Positions 54,008 to 62,963 of a DNA stretch of 64,000 nt are shown piece after piece (within the stretch, counting starts at the first letter, position 1; each line of letters starts with the position of its first letter). The notes under the pieces are model-generated. The model was not told the DNA's origin and did no database searches. It saw only the letters and a program-made list of their open reading frames with translations. The translations under genes and the position numbers were made by a program. Source of the stretch: Haloferax litoreum (GTDB taxonomy: Archaea > Halobacteriota > Halobacteria > Halobacteriales > Haloferacaceae). The stretch spans positions 2,418,001-2,482,000 of the forward strand of contig NZ_WKJO01000001.1 in NCBI RefSeq assembly GCF_009674605.1. The letters are read 5' to 3'.

Positions 54008-54679
54008 ATGATTCCGCCGCTGGTACTCGATATCGATGGGACGCTCACCGACGCGCAGGGCCGACTCGACCCGCGCGTCTTCGAGGTGCTGCCGTCGTGG
54101 GACGCCCCTGTCGTCCTCGCGACGGGCAAGGCGTTCCCCTACCCCGTCTCGCTGTGTCACTACCTCGGACTCCCGCAGACGGTCATCGCCGAAAACGGCG
54201 GCGTCGTCCTCGTCGATGGCGAGGTGACGTTCGCAGGCGACAGAGAGGCCGCCCAGGCCGTCGCCGACGAGTTCGTCTCACGGGGTGGCACGCTCGGCTG
54301 GGACGCCGCCGACACCGTCAACCGCTGGCGCGAGACGGAGATTGCCGTCAGTCTCGACGCGGACGAGGCACTCCTCCGGGAAGTCGCCGCAGCGTTCGAC
54401 CTAGAGGTCATCGACACGGGATTCGCCTACCACGTCAAGTCGCGCGGCATCGAGAAAGGAATCGGTCTCGAACACGTCTGCGAGACGATGGACTACGACC
54501 CGGCGGACTTCGTTGCAATCGGTGACAGCGAGAACGACGCGTCGACGTTCCGTGTCGTCGGTCAGTCCTACGCCGTCGCCAACGCGGACGAGGTAGCGAA
54601 AGACGCGGCGGACGAGGTTCTCGAACAGTCGTACATGGACGGCACGTTCTCGGTGCTCGAATCGTTGCAGAACTCGTAA
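54008..54679 (+). CDS. pgp: Phosphoglycolate phosphatase (HAD superfamily)
   Basis: A 223-residue HAD phosphatase of the archaeal TA0175 type. Motif I is VLDIDGTLTD (6-15), motif II VLATGK, and motif IV GDSENDAS near residue 175, with a small cap domain between (VIAENGGVVLVDGEV). It dephosphorylates phosphoglycolate, a product of DNA-damage processing, or a related sugar phosphate. The family is common in archaea and often acts on several phosphates. It follows the Orc-like gene by 30 bases but appears to have its own initiation signal. Confidence 0.9.
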   Translation: MIPPLVLDIDGTLTDAQGRLDPRVFEVLPSWDAPVVLATGKAFPYPVSLCHYLGLPQTVIAENGGVVLVDGEVTFAGDREAAQAVADEFVSRGGTLGWDAADTVNRWRETEIAVSLDADEALLREVAAAFDLEVIDTGFAYHVKSRGIEKGIGLEHVCETMDYDPADFVAIGDSENDASTFRVVGQSYAVANADEVAKDAADEVLEQSYMDGTFSVLESLQNS

Positions 54680-54719
54680 TCTGTCGGCCGTCGGGTCGGC
54701 TATCCCGCCCCGGCGTCTC

Positions 54720-55022
54720 CTATCGCACTTCGTCTTCGACCCACGTCGCGTACGCTTCTAGGACGTGAGATTCGTCGAACCGCTCGATGCAGGGGACGTC
54801 GTAGGGGTGGAGTTCGACGACTCGTGAGACGAACTCTTCGTATCGTTCGTCGGTCGTCTTCGCGAGGAGGATGACCTCGTCGCCGTCGTGGACCTCGCCC
54901 TCCCATCGGTAGGTAGAGCGACAGGTGAGGCGGTTCACACAGGCGGCGAGACGTTCTTCGACGAGCGCTCGAGCGAGGTCGTCCGCCGCAGCAGGCGGTG
55001 CTGTAACGTAGACGGTTGGCAT
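54720..55022 (-). CDS. cutA: Divalent-cation tolerance protein CutA
   Basis: A 100-residue CutA1 protein. The family pattern is clear: YVTAPPAAADDLARALVEERLAACVN, YRWEGEVHDGDEVILLAKTT and HPYDVPCIERFDESH (all in outline). Trimers of ferredoxin-like domains bind copper and other metals. Function in archaea is not proven; the name comes from a copper-tolerance locus. It is 25 bases downstream of the HEWD zinc protein on the same strand, so both may be transcribed together. Confidence 0.95.
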   Translation of the reverse strand: MPTVYVTAPPAAADDLARALVEERLAACVNRLTCRSTYRWEGEVHDGDEVILLAKTTDERYEEFVSRVVELHPYDVPCIERFDESHVLEAYATWVEDEVR

Positions 55023-55047
55023 GAAATCGAACGGGTACGTCGGACGC

Positions 55048-55236
55048 TCAGACCGCTTCTTCGAACGGTGCGAAGCGGCCGTTGATGTCCCACTCGTGGA
55101 TGCAGTAGGGGCTTCCGACCTGCTTCTCGCCGTCTTCCGACGCGATGCGCCACGTCGCCACGTCGTCGTCCCAGCGTTCTACTCGACCACAGCGCTCACA
55201 GGCGCGTCGGGTCGGCCGTCGAAGGTGGGGTTCCAT
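55048..55236 (-). CDS. HEWD-family small protein
   Basis: A 62-residue protein from ATG 55236 (MEPHLRRPTRRACERCGR). A CERC knuckle near residue 13 and the conserved C-terminal block YCIHEWDINGRFAPFEE give it the name HEWD. It has no signal peptide and probably binds zinc. Function unknown. It is upstream of cutA on the same strand, so the two may form an operon; this suggests, without proof, a metal-linked role. The longer frame to 55308 is not protein-like. Confidence 0.8.
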   Translation of the reverse strand: MEPHLRRPTRRACERCGRVERWDDDVATWRIASEDGEKQVGSPYCIHEWDINGRFAPFEEAV

Positions 55237-55365
55237 ACGTGAGAGAGTGCGTGTCAGTATGCAAAAGCCCATCGCCGACGGCAGTTTCGCGGCCGTTATT
55301 GTACGCAAGTCGAACGACCGTACACAAACCGATGGTACTTACCTCTCACCGACCCGAGTCCGTCT

Positions 55366-55920
55366 ATGGGCTTTCACACCTTCGACGCCGACGCGGCGGC
55401 GAAACTCGACGACCCCGCGAGGTACCGCTACGTCTCTCGGGAGGAACTCCTCTCGTTCCTCGGCCCCGGTTCTGAAGACGTGGTCGCCGACCTGGGGAGT
55501 GGCACCGGGTTCTTCACCGACGACGTGGCCCCCTACGTCGACGAACTCCACGCAGTCGACGTACAAGAGGAGATGCACGACTTCTACCGGGAGAAAGGCG
55601 CACCCGAGAACGTCACGTTCGTCACCGCCGACGTGGCGTCGCTCCCCTTCGACGACGACTACCTCGACGGCGCGTTCTCGACGATGACCTACCACGAGTT
55701 CGCTACCGACGACGCGATGGCAGAACTCGCGCGCGTCGTCCGTCCAGGCGGAGTCGTTGTCGTGGTCGATTGGTCCACGACTGGTGAGGGACAGGCCGGA
55801 CCGCCGACAGACGAACGATTCGGCCTCGCAGACGCCATCGACGCCTTCGAATCCGTCGGGTTCACCGTCACACACGGCGAGTCGCGACGCGAGACGTTCG
55901 TCTGTGTCGCTCGGCGCTGA
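55366..55920 (+). CDS. Class I SAM-dependent methyltransferase
   Basis: A 184-residue Rossmann methyltransferase. The SAM-binding motif I is VVADLGSGTGFFT (about residues 40-52), motif II ends in HAVDVQEEM, and LPFDDDYLDGAFSTMTYHEF marks the substrate-side loop. Related to the UbiE/Trm9-like group; it could methylate a quinone, arsenite or small molecule. A TATA-like GTACTTACC (55335-55343) is 27 bases upstream of the ATG. The neighbours give no substrate clue. Confidence 0.9.
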   Translation: MGFHTFDADAAAKLDDPARYRYVSREELLSFLGPGSEDVVADLGSGTGFFTDDVAPYVDELHAVDVQEEMHDFYREKGAPENVTFVTADVASLPFDDDYLDGAFSTMTYHEFATDDAMAELARVVRPGGVVVVVDWSTTGEGQAGPPTDERFGLADAIDAFESVGFTVTHGESRRETFVCVARR

Positions 55921-56006
55921 GACACGAGCGGAAAGTAACATACTATTCACGATTGTTCGTTACAGATTGGTTTCAGAGGAGTTCTAACGCCAATCGTACT
56001 AGTTTC

Positions 56007-56020
56007 CTAGAACAATCTAG
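56007..56020. promoter_or_regulatory. Inverted repeat upstream of the small zinc-ribbon gene
   Basis: CTAGA-ACAA-TCTAG, a perfect 5-base inverted repeat 17 bases before the TATA element (56038-56045). It is in an AT-rich part of the 147-base gap after the methyltransferase. Confidence 0.4.
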
Positions 56021-56037
56021 TGGATTTCAGGACAAAC

Positions 56038-56045
56038 GTTATATC
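56038..56045 (+). promoter_or_regulatory. TATA element of the 51-residue zinc-ribbon gene
   Basis: GTTATATC, 26 bases before ATG 56068, inside the longer frame from 56020; supports the internal start. Confidence 0.6.
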
Positions 56046-56067
56046 GGGCAGTGTGCTACGAATTAGC

Positions 56068-56223
56068 ATGACAGTACACAACTCGACCATCGACAACTAT
56101 CGTGCCACCGAAGGGTACTTCGAGTGCCGCTCCTGTGGGTCGCGAACGGTCAGCGACGCACATCTCGGTTCGTGTCCCAGTTGTGGCGGGTCGGTACGGA
56201 ACATCGCCGTCGCCCGCGAATAA
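56068..56223 (+). CDS. Small double-CxxC zinc-ribbon protein, 51 residues
   Basis: A rubrerythrin-like zinc ribbon. It starts MTVHNSTIDNYRATEGYFEC, and the two knuckles CRSCGSR and CPSCGGS, 14 residues apart, bind one zinc or iron. It has no helical domain, so this is a free-standing ribbon as found in many haloarchaeal genomes; role unknown. A good TATA element fixes the start. It is convergent with the DUF368 gene. Confidence 0.8.
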   Translation: MTVHNSTIDNYRATEGYFECRSCGSRTVSDAHLGSCPSCGGSVRNIAVARE

Positions 56224-56233
56224 TCAGTCTCCG

Positions 56234-56260
56234 TTTTTTGGGCTGGCTACTGTAACCAGC
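56234..56260. terminator. T run and near-palindrome between convergent genes
   Basis: A T6 run (56234-56239), then GCTGG-C-TAC-T-GTA-A-CCAGC (56242-56260), an almost perfect palindrome, lie between the zinc ribbon and DUF368 genes. Likely a terminator for the plus-strand gene, possibly for both. Confidence 0.45.
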
Positions 56261-56267
56261 GGCGTCC

Positions 56268-57236
56268 TCAGGGCTCGATAACCATCGTGTAGCGGTCGAC
56301 CAGAAGAACGAGTATCGCACCGCCGAGCGCTGCGAGCGCGAAGATGCCGAACAGTTCGACAGACCACGTCTGGCCCAACTCCGCGAGTTTCTCACTCGTC
56401 TTGACGACGGGTGCGCGGAGTGCACCGGCGATGAGACTCACGAGAAACGCGAGCGTCTCACGGCGATAGTGTTCGAGCGCCCACCGGACGATATGGGCGA
56501 TGGTGAATAGTCCGACGAGTGCACCGGCGATGAAGGCGACGACGATGGTTCCGGGTTCGACGAGCGCCGACACTGGACCACCTCTCGCCACGTCGATGAG
56601 CGTGTCGACGAATTGGCTGAGAGCCGTGGTCATGTACTCGTACTGGCCGAGAAGCAACAAGAGGAGCGACCCCGAGATGCCGGGGAGAATCATCGCACTC
56701 ACCGCGATTGCCCCTGTGACGACGGTCACCGGGAGTGAGTTCCCGAGTGCACTCCCGACGGTTCCCGACGCGACGAACGCGACGGTGAATCCCGCGGCTG
56801 CTGCGACGAGTTGTCGAGGCGAGTCGAGTGAGACCTGCGCGTACAAGACGACGGCGGACGCGGCGATGAGACCGAAGAAGAATCCGAACGTCGGCACTGG
56901 TTGTTGGTCGATTGCGACGGTGAGGACGCGGGTGACGGTGATGATGGCGGTGGCGATTCCCGCTCCGAGGACGATGAGGAACCCCACGTCGATTTCGCGT
57001 AAGGCCGTTACCGCGTCGTTCCGGTGCTTCGGCGAGATTCCGGTCAGTACCCGACGAATTCGCTCGGGTGTGATGGCAGTCACCGCACTGATGAGTCGTT
57101 CGTAGATGCCTGTGACGAGAGCGATGGTCCCACCGGATACCCCGGGGACCGCGTCTGCTGCACCCATGCAGACACCCTTCAGGTAGAGGACGAGCCACGA
57201 GAGGAGGGCCGGACGCTCGTCTGTGTGCGTCGACAT
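56268..57236 (-). CDS. DUF368 membrane protein, candidate polyprenyl-phosphate transporter
   Basis: A 322-residue integral membrane protein with about eight helices. The N-terminal signature KGVCMGAADAVPGVSGGTIALVTGIY and the internal copy-like MILPGISGSLLLLLLGQYEY are the duplicated DUF368 motifs (PG.SGG and PG.SGS). Bacterial DUF368 proteins have been shown to be undecaprenyl-phosphate translocases. Here the gene is 112 bases from aglM at the edge of the N-glycosylation genes, so recycling of dolichyl phosphate across the membrane is a reasonable inference. The start ATG 57236 fits a TATA element at 57263-57270. Confidence 0.85.
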   Translation of the reverse strand: MSTHTDERPALLSWLVLYLKGVCMGAADAVPGVSGGTIALVTGIYERLISAVTAITPERIRRVLTGISPKHRNDAVTALREIDVGFLIVLGAGIATAIITVTRVLTVAIDQQPVPTFGFFFGLIAASAVVLYAQVSLDSPRQLVAAAAGFTVAFVASGTVGSALGNSLPVTVVTGAIAVSAMILPGISGSLLLLLLGQYEYMTTALSQFVDTLIDVARGGPVSALVEPGTIVVAFIAGALVGLFTIAHIVRWALEHYRRETLAFLVSLIAGALRAPVVKTSEKLAELGQTWSVELFGIFALAALGGAILVLLVDRYTMVIEP

Positions 57237-57262
57237 TTGGTTGTGCGATTCTTCTTTGGGAC

Positions 57263-57270
57263 CCATATCA
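57263..57270 (-). promoter_or_regulatory. TATA-like element of the DUF368 gene
   Basis: TGATATGG on the minus strand, about 30 bases before ATG 57236. It supports that start over ATG 57266. Confidence 0.45.
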
Positions 57271-57348
57271 GTCCACCGTTCGACTTCGTGTGTCTTCGAA
57301 GGCGCGACGCGGAAAGAATCAAACCGTCGGGCGAAGACGTGTTGGATA

Positions 57349-58641
57349 ATGGAACTCAGCATCATCGGCAGTGGGTACGTCGGCACGACGATTGCCGCGT
57401 GTTTCGCTGACCTCGGCCACGACGTGGTCAACGTCGATATCGACGACGCCATCGTCGACTCGCTGAACGCCGGCCAGGCCCCGATTCACGAACCCGGCCT
57501 CGACGAACTCGTCGAGACACACGCCGGCGACCGACTCAGGGCGACGACAGACTACGACGCGGTTCTCGACACGGACGCGACGTTCCTCGCCCTCCCGACT
57601 CCCTCGAACGACGACGGAAGTATCGACCTAAGCGCGATGAAAGCGGCGGCGTCGTCGCTCGGTGAGACACTCGCGCAGAAAGACGACGCACACCTCGTCG
57701 TCACCAAGAGTACGGTCGTTCCGACGACGACGGTGGAAGTCATCGGACCACGAATCGAGGAGGCATCGGGGAAGACTGTCGGCGAGGAGTTCGATATCGC
57801 GATGAACCCCGAATTCCTCCGCGAAGGGACCGCTGTCGAGGACTTCCTCTCCCCCGACAAAATCGTCCTCGGTGCACAGAGCGAACGCGCGTACGAGCAG
57901 TTAGACGAGATATTCGCCTCGCTTGTCGAACGCGCGGGCGACCCGCCGGTCGTCAAGACCGGAATCAGCGAAGCAGAGATGATAAAGTACGCGAACAACG
58001 CCTTCCTCGCGTCGAAGATTAGCCTCGCGAACGACCTCGCGAACATCTGCAAAGAGTTCGGTGTCGACTCCGAGGAGGTTCTCGATGCAATCGGTCTCGA
58101 CGCTCGCATCGGGTCGGCGTTCCTCGGTGCAGGTCTCGGATGGGGTGGGTCGTGCTTCCCAAAAGACACGGCCGCGATTATCGCCGCCGCTCGTGCACGG
58201 GGCTACGAACCACGCCTTCTGCAAGCCGCCGTCGACGTCAACGACGAGCAACCGAAGCGGATGCTCGAACTCCTCGAAGACCGATTCGACCCGGAGGGAA
58301 AGCGTGTCGCCGTCCTCGGCCTCTCGTTCAAGCCCGGCACCGACGACGTTCGAAATTCACGTGCGATTCTCCTCATCGACCACCTCCTCGACGCGGGTGC
58401 CGACGTCGTCGGCTACGACCCCGTCGCGACCGAGAATATGCGTGCGCACTTCCCGAATATCGACTACGCCACGTCTGCCGCAGACGCACTCGTCGATGCC
58501 GATGCCGCACTCGTCGCGACCGACTGGGACGAGTTCGCCGCACTCGACGCACAGTTCGACGAGATGCGCGAGCGAGTCGTCATCGACGGTCGCCGTATCG
58601 TGACCCGGCGTGACGGACTCGACTACGAATCGCTCGTCTGA
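57349..58641 (+). CDS. aglM: UDP-glucose 6-dehydrogenase AglM
   Basis: A 430-residue enzyme that oxidises UDP-glucose twice to UDP-glucuronic acid with NAD. The NAD motif is IIGSGYVGTTIA (5-16), the catalytic cysteine is Cys269 in GWGGSCFPKD, and the NPEFLREG and SFKPGTDDVR blocks are typical. Length and position match Haloferax AglM, which provides glucuronic acid for the N-linked pentasaccharide of the S-layer. Start ATG 57349 gives MELSIIGSGY; the upstream extension to 57223 overlaps DUF368. It is divergent from DUF368 and convergent with aglF. Confidence 0.95.
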   Translation: MELSIIGSGYVGTTIAACFADLGHDVVNVDIDDAIVDSLNAGQAPIHEPGLDELVETHAGDRLRATTDYDAVLDTDATFLALPTPSNDDGSIDLSAMKAAASSLGETLAQKDDAHLVVTKSTVVPTTTVEVIGPRIEEASGKTVGEEFDIAMNPEFLREGTAVEDFLSPDKIVLGAQSERAYEQLDEIFASLVERAGDPPVVKTGISEAEMIKYANNAFLASKISLANDLANICKEFGVDSEEVLDAIGLDARIGSAFLGAGLGWGGSCFPKDTAAIIAAARARGYEPRLLQAAVDVNDEQPKRMLELLEDRFDPEGKRVAVLGLSFKPGTDDVRNSRAILLIDHLLDAGADVVGYDPVATENMRAHFPNIDYATSAADALVDADAALVATDWDEFAALDAQFDEMRERVVIDGRRIVTRRDGLDYESLV

Positions 58642-58686
58642 GAGCAATTATTATACCGAAAACCCCAGTTCAGCGTTGACCCTCGC

Positions 58687-59427
58687 TCAGTCAGAGACTG
58701 CTTCCGTCGACTGGATTTCTTTTTGGAGTCTTCGTTCTGCTTCGTCGCGGTCTTCTGGATAGCCAATATCCAGTCGCCACCCGTCGAGACGAATTGCATC
58801 GATTGTTCTGCCAGACCTGATGAGGAGGTCGATTGCTTCACTAATCTCGTACTCGCCCCGATTAGACGGTTGGACGAGGTGGCAGGCATGGAATATCGAG
58901 GGTGTGAACGTGTAGAATCCAGTCATCACGAGATTCGACGGTGGGTCCTCGGGTTTCTCGATGACTTCGATAATCTCTCCGTAATCGTTCGTAACGCACA
59001 CACCGTAGCGCGAAGCTTCGTCCCACTCTACTTCCTCGATCAGGAAAGCTGCATCTGCTCGCTCTTCGCGTTGTCGTCGCACCACATCGTCGAGATTCGC
59101 TTGAAAGATGTTGTCTCCTAACATCAACATAAAATCGTCGTCGATGTGTTCTTCGACGGTTAAGAGCGCGTGCGCAAGCCCTTTCTGTTCCCGTTGGTGG
59201 GAGTACGTAATCGGGATACCGCGGTATTCGTCGCCGTAGTGGCTGATAATCACTTCTTTTTTGTAGCCGACGACGACCACGATTTTGTCGGCACCGAGTT
59301 CGACTAGCTGGTCGAAGCAGTGCGTTAGAATTGGCTTCCCGTCGACCTCGACCATTCCTTTGGGCTTCTCTTTCGTGAGTGGGCGGAGACGAGTCCCCCT
59401 CCCTGCGGCCAAGACGACTGCTTGCAT
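58687..59427 (-). CDS. aglF: Glucose-1-phosphate uridylyl/thymidylyltransferase-like AglF
   Basis: A 246-residue nucleotidyltransferase. The N-terminal signature is AAGRGTRLRPLTKEKPK, the substrate region has LGDNIF and YGVCVTNDYGEI, and the C-terminal WRLDIGYPEDRDEA closes the fold. AglF of Haloferax is reported to be a glucose-1-phosphate uridylyltransferase that works ahead of AglM. Here it is between aglM and aglB and points away from aglM. A TATA element (GATATAC, 59451-59457) 27 bases upstream shows its own promoter. A dTDP-glucose pyrophosphorylase is a possible alternative activity. Confidence 0.85.
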   Translation of the reverse strand: MQAVVLAAGRGTRLRPLTKEKPKGMVEVDGKPILTHCFDQLVELGADKIVVVVGYKKEVIISHYGDEYRGIPITYSHQREQKGLAHALLTVEEHIDDDFMLMLGDNIFQANLDDVVRRQREERADAAFLIEEVEWDEASRYGVCVTNDYGEIIEVIEKPEDPPSNLVMTGFYTFTPSIFHACHLVQPSNRGEYEISEAIDLLIRSGRTIDAIRLDGWRLDIGYPEDRDEAERRLQKEIQSTEAVSD

Positions 59428-59450
59428 AGGCCTCTGTTCAGCAGTGACAC

Positions 59451-59457
59451 GTATATC
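59451..59457 (-). promoter_or_regulatory. TATA element of aglF
   Basis: GATATAC on the minus strand, 27 bases before ATG 59427. Confidence 0.55.
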
Positions 59458-59482
59458 TATGGAGTCAGAAACACCAAATAAA

Positions 59483-59497
59483 CAGAATATAATTCTG
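59483..59497. terminator. Hairpin between aglB and aglF
   Basis: CAGAAT-ATA-ATTCTG, a perfect inverted repeat. On the minus strand it is followed by TGTTTATTTGG, and it lies 63 bases after the aglB stop. It looks like the aglB terminator, though an operator for aglF is possible. Confidence 0.45.
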
Positions 59498-59560
59498 ATT
59501 TTTGGATGTGTTCAAAGAAAAGTCAGGGGACGTTTGGAACGCGATGCGCGGTCGCTGACG

Positions 59561-62500
59561 TTACGCGACCACGGTGGTCCGAACTGCGCTGGCGTCGATG
59601 GAGGCTGACTCGTTCGATGTCGATTCGTTACCAGACTGTTCGGTAAACGTCAGTTCCTGTTCATTGCGTTCGAGGGTAACCTCGATGGTACCGTCTTCAG
59701 CACCGTTGACGAGGCCTTCGTCGACGCTGACATTCTGTGCCTGATAGGCGACGATGGTGTTGTTCCCTTCGAACGACGTTGGGCCAGTGAACGTGTAGTC
59801 GCCCGTCGCACGGACGCTCACGTTGGTGTACCCGTTCTCGGGACCGTAGTCGTCGTAGCCAGTCGTCGAGTACGGGAGCGTCATGGTGAACTCGCCGTTC
59901 CCGTCGGTCTGGACCTGCTGCGTGTAGGTGAACGTCGTGTTGGTCGTGAGGTCACGCATCTCGACCTGTGCGGTCACCGTCGAGTCGGCCGGGGCACCGG
60001 ACCCTTCGACTGTCGCGCCGGGGACGCGTTCGAACGTCTTGACCCACGCCGGGTTGTTGTCGAGGAGGACCTGCGGTTGGATGCCAAGAGTGTTCCCTGC
60101 GCGAATGAGGGAGTTCTGGTAGGAACCGGACCGAAGTGACGAACTGTTCGACGACTTCACGAGGCGGTAGTGTTCCAGGGCAGGGACACGCTCTTCAGGG
60201 AACGCGGCGATGCCGCCAATCTGCGAGGTTGGGTCGCTCTCGACGTACGCCTCGGCGGCGCTCATGTTCTCGAACGTCTTGATCGCCTGCCCGTCGGACG
60301 GCGTCACGCGAATGGTCTGCGTGTCGGAGACCGGACGCTCGTCCCAGTCGACGACGACGGGTGATGGGTCACGGGCACTGCCGTGGTACTTGTAGAGGCG
60401 AATCATCATGCTCTCGTAGTACCGCTGGTCGTGGACTTTGGTCTGGGAGAACCCAGTTACCTGCCCGTCCTGTTCTTGCAGGCGGTACACGGTGCTGTAG
60501 AAGTCCGACGTCGAGACATCTTCTTCGTCGTAGAAGACAGTCGGTGCACCGAACTTCGAGTCGGTCGAGGCCATCTGCCAGTCGACCATCACGTAGCGCG
60601 TCTGGTCGCCTTCCTCGCTCTGTCCGGTGAGGACGTCGTTGGCCTGTGCTTCGTTGGGTGCGAGAAGATAGTTCGCCGCAGAGGTTGCACCTTCCTGGAA
60701 CGGGTTCGCGTTCGGAATCCGTTCACCGAGGACGGTAATCCAGTGCCCGTAGTCCCACCAGGACATCACACCGTAGGTGCCGTCCGCGTATTCGTAATCG
60801 CTCGTGGCTTTGTACGTCCCGTAGTACTCCATCTCGTTGGATGCGCCACCGAGCGTTCCTTCTTCAGGAGTGTTGTTTTGCATCCATTCGAGTGATCCTT
60901 CCCACTCAGTAACCGTCCCCGGTCCAGTCTGTGACGCCTCAAGAGCGTTGTCGCTCGTGCCAGCGTTCCCAAGTTGAATCGGGACGAGGAGGACTGGAGT
61001 GAGGACCAGCAGGAGAGCGACTACAACGGCCGCGACTTGGCCGTAGGAGACATCCCCCACGCGCTTCACGTCCGCGAGTCCGATGAAACTGAGACCGAGA
61101 ACTTCGCGGAGGAGGTATGCGTTCATCACCGCGACGACGACTGCGAGGTAGTAATTGAAACGGACTTGGGTGAACGCCGCCGAGGTGATGATGGCTGCCC
61201 AGACGAGAACGAACAGGTGTTCGCTCTCGTAGTCAGCTTGCAACACTGCACCGACGACCAGTGCCGTGACGATTGCGAGGCTGACCAGCGACGAGTCGAT
61301 TCCGACGAGGCCACCGACCCCAGCTGGGACGGCCGGAATCAAGAAGATGAGCCCGATAACAGCGAGACTTCCAGCAACGTACCCGATTTTTCGAGAGTCT
61401 CCGTCGTTGACGAGCGGTTTCGCGACGAACCAGACCGTCGCGACGACACCGGTGAAGAATGTGAAGCCGTATTCTGACATGATCCGCTCGACTGCGGACA
61501 TGCCAGTCGCTTGGAGTGTGTTCGCAGCAAGGAACGGTTGTGCCTCACCGATAGTCCGCGTTGCTGCGCCGGCGCTAAAGCCGACGGTACGGAGGAAGTT
61601 GGTGCTAATTTGGTTGAAGACGTTGGGGAGAACGAATGCGGTAAAGAGGATTCCAACGACTCCGAGAACACCGACTGCCGCGGGGTATCCACGGTCGTCG
61701 ACGTCGTTTGCTTCCCACCAGCGGGCCATCGCTGCGAGGACGACTGCCCCGGCACCGATGCCGAACGAGAAGAGCGGCTGGAGGAGGCTGAACTGAGTCA
61801 CGCTGAACGACGTTTCAGCGAGGGGAACGAACATCAGCACTCCGGTGACGAACATCGACACAGCACCGACGAATGCGACGTGTTCGGGGGACCGGCCACG
61901 GACGTAGTCCGAGACCATCGTGAGGACCAAGAACAGGCCGAAGATACCTACGAGGAGAATACCTGGCGGCCACGACCACATGTAGACTGCCATCGCGACG
62001 CCAGCGAGGGCGGACCACGTGAGTGGCGTTCGAAGCGCGTCGAAGTCACGGGCGTCGACGAGTTCCCAGACCGGTTTTTCGCGGTCTGCGACGGCGAGTG
62101 CGACCATGACCGCGAGGACAGCGAAGCCCTGGAAGAACGGTTCGGCGATGTTGTGGTCGGCAAAGCCGACGAGGCCACGTCGGAGGAACGTCCCCGGGAG
62201 GAGCATCAAGATGAGTGCTCCGAAGAGACCACCGAGACGCCCACCGAGGCGTCGTCCGATCAGGAACGTTGGGATGACGACTAGTGCTCCGAAGACTGCG
62301 GGGGCAACGAGGAGCGTCTTCGCGACGAGGTCAGCCGATGGGCTACCGAGGCCGACGATGAGGGCGGCCGTCGCAACTATCTGGTCGTAAATCGTCCCGA
62401 ACTGACCGACACTCGTCCCGAATGGGAAGTAGGTCCACGGGTCGAACGGCATCGTGCTCGGCCAGTGACGGACTGTGTACGACACCTCTCGGAGGTGGTA

Positions 62501-62683
62501 CCAGGCGTCGTTTCCGGAGAACAAGACGCTCCCATCTGTGATGAAATTGCTGTACGACTTCAGACGAATAGCCAACATCGTGACTAGTACCACGAGGAGG
62601 ACGGGGACGTGGTACCAGTCTTTGAACAGTTCGAGGACCGACGAAGAGTCAGGGCCCTCTGTGTGTTCAGAGTCTGTACTCAT
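59561..62683 (-). CDS. aglB: Oligosaccharyltransferase AglB
   Basis: A 1040-residue STT3-family enzyme that transfers the lipid-linked glycan to Asn in N-x-S/T sequons outside the cell. The catalytic WWDYG motif is at residues 642-646. An early NDAWYHLREV follows the first helix, and about 13 membrane helices occupy the first 560 residues; the large extracytoplasmic C-terminal part ends in beta-rich domains. The start ATG 62683 has a TATA element (GCTTATAC) 28 bases upstream. It is the core of the N-glycosylation locus and is transcribed away from a sugar aminotransferase gene. Confidence 0.96.
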   Translation of the reverse strand: MSTDSEHTEGPDSSSVLELFKDWYHVPVLLVVLVTMLAIRLKSYSNFITDGSVLFSGNDAWYHLREVSYTVRHWPSTMPFDPWTYFPFGTSVGQFGTIYDQIVATAALIVGLGSPSADLVAKTLLVAPAVFGALVVIPTFLIGRRLGGRLGGLFGALILMLLPGTFLRRGLVGFADHNIAEPFFQGFAVLAVMVALAVADREKPVWELVDARDFDALRTPLTWSALAGVAMAVYMWSWPPGILLVGIFGLFLVLTMVSDYVRGRSPEHVAFVGAVSMFVTGVLMFVPLAETSFSVTQFSLLQPLFSFGIGAGAVVLAAMARWWEANDVDDRGYPAAVGVLGVVGILFTAFVLPNVFNQISTNFLRTVGFSAGAATRTIGEAQPFLAANTLQATGMSAVERIMSEYGFTFFTGVVATVWFVAKPLVNDGDSRKIGYVAGSLAVIGLIFLIPAVPAGVGGLVGIDSSLVSLAIVTALVVGAVLQADYESEHLFVLVWAAIITSAAFTQVRFNYYLAVVVAVMNAYLLREVLGLSFIGLADVKRVGDVSYGQVAAVVVALLLVLTPVLLVPIQLGNAGTSDNALEASQTGPGTVTEWEGSLEWMQNNTPEEGTLGGASNEMEYYGTYKATSDYEYADGTYGVMSWWDYGHWITVLGERIPNANPFQEGATSAANYLLAPNEAQANDVLTGQSEEGDQTRYVMVDWQMASTDSKFGAPTVFYDEEDVSTSDFYSTVYRLQEQDGQVTGFSQTKVHDQRYYESMMIRLYKYHGSARDPSPVVVDWDERPVSDTQTIRVTPSDGQAIKTFENMSAAEAYVESDPTSQIGGIAAFPEERVPALEHYRLVKSSNSSSLRSGSYQNSLIRAGNTLGIQPQVLLDNNPAWVKTFERVPGATVEGSGAPADSTVTAQVEMRDLTTNTTFTYTQQVQTDGNGEFTMTLPYSTTGYDDYGPENGYTNVSVRATGDYTFTGPTSFEGNNTIVAYQAQNVSVDEGLVNGAEDGTIEVTLERNEQELTFTEQSGNESTSNESASIDASAVRTTVVA

Positions 62684-62707
62684 TGGTTTGTGCGACTGGG
62701 AAAACGC

Positions 62708-62715
62708 GTATAAGC
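62708..62715 (-). promoter_or_regulatory. TATA element of aglB
   Basis: GCTTATAC on the minus strand, 28 bases before ATG 62683. Confidence 0.6.
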
Positions 62716-62963
62716 CTTGTGATGGATGGTTGCTGATTCACTGGTTCCTGATTTCAAACGTAATGTCGGTCTCCGCCGATTCGGGTAGTAATTGCGCAGA
62801 CCAAACTAAACATAATTAATAGCACATTTGTCCACAATTTTGAACGAGGGAATTGTTGCTATGTTACTTGATTTCGAACGGTTCGGTGACTCTCGTGGTT
62901 TCTTATGTCAACATCGTTTTTCCAATCGCAGTATTCTTGTCGGCACAGACAATGGTGGGTCAT
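62716..62963. other. AT-rich divergent region between aglB and the aminotransferase
   Basis: No gene seen. It contains ACAATT-N11-AATTGT (62834-62856) and an AT tract near 62808-62820 (CATAATTAATAG). The base composition is much lower in GC than the rest of the window. Confidence 0.4.
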
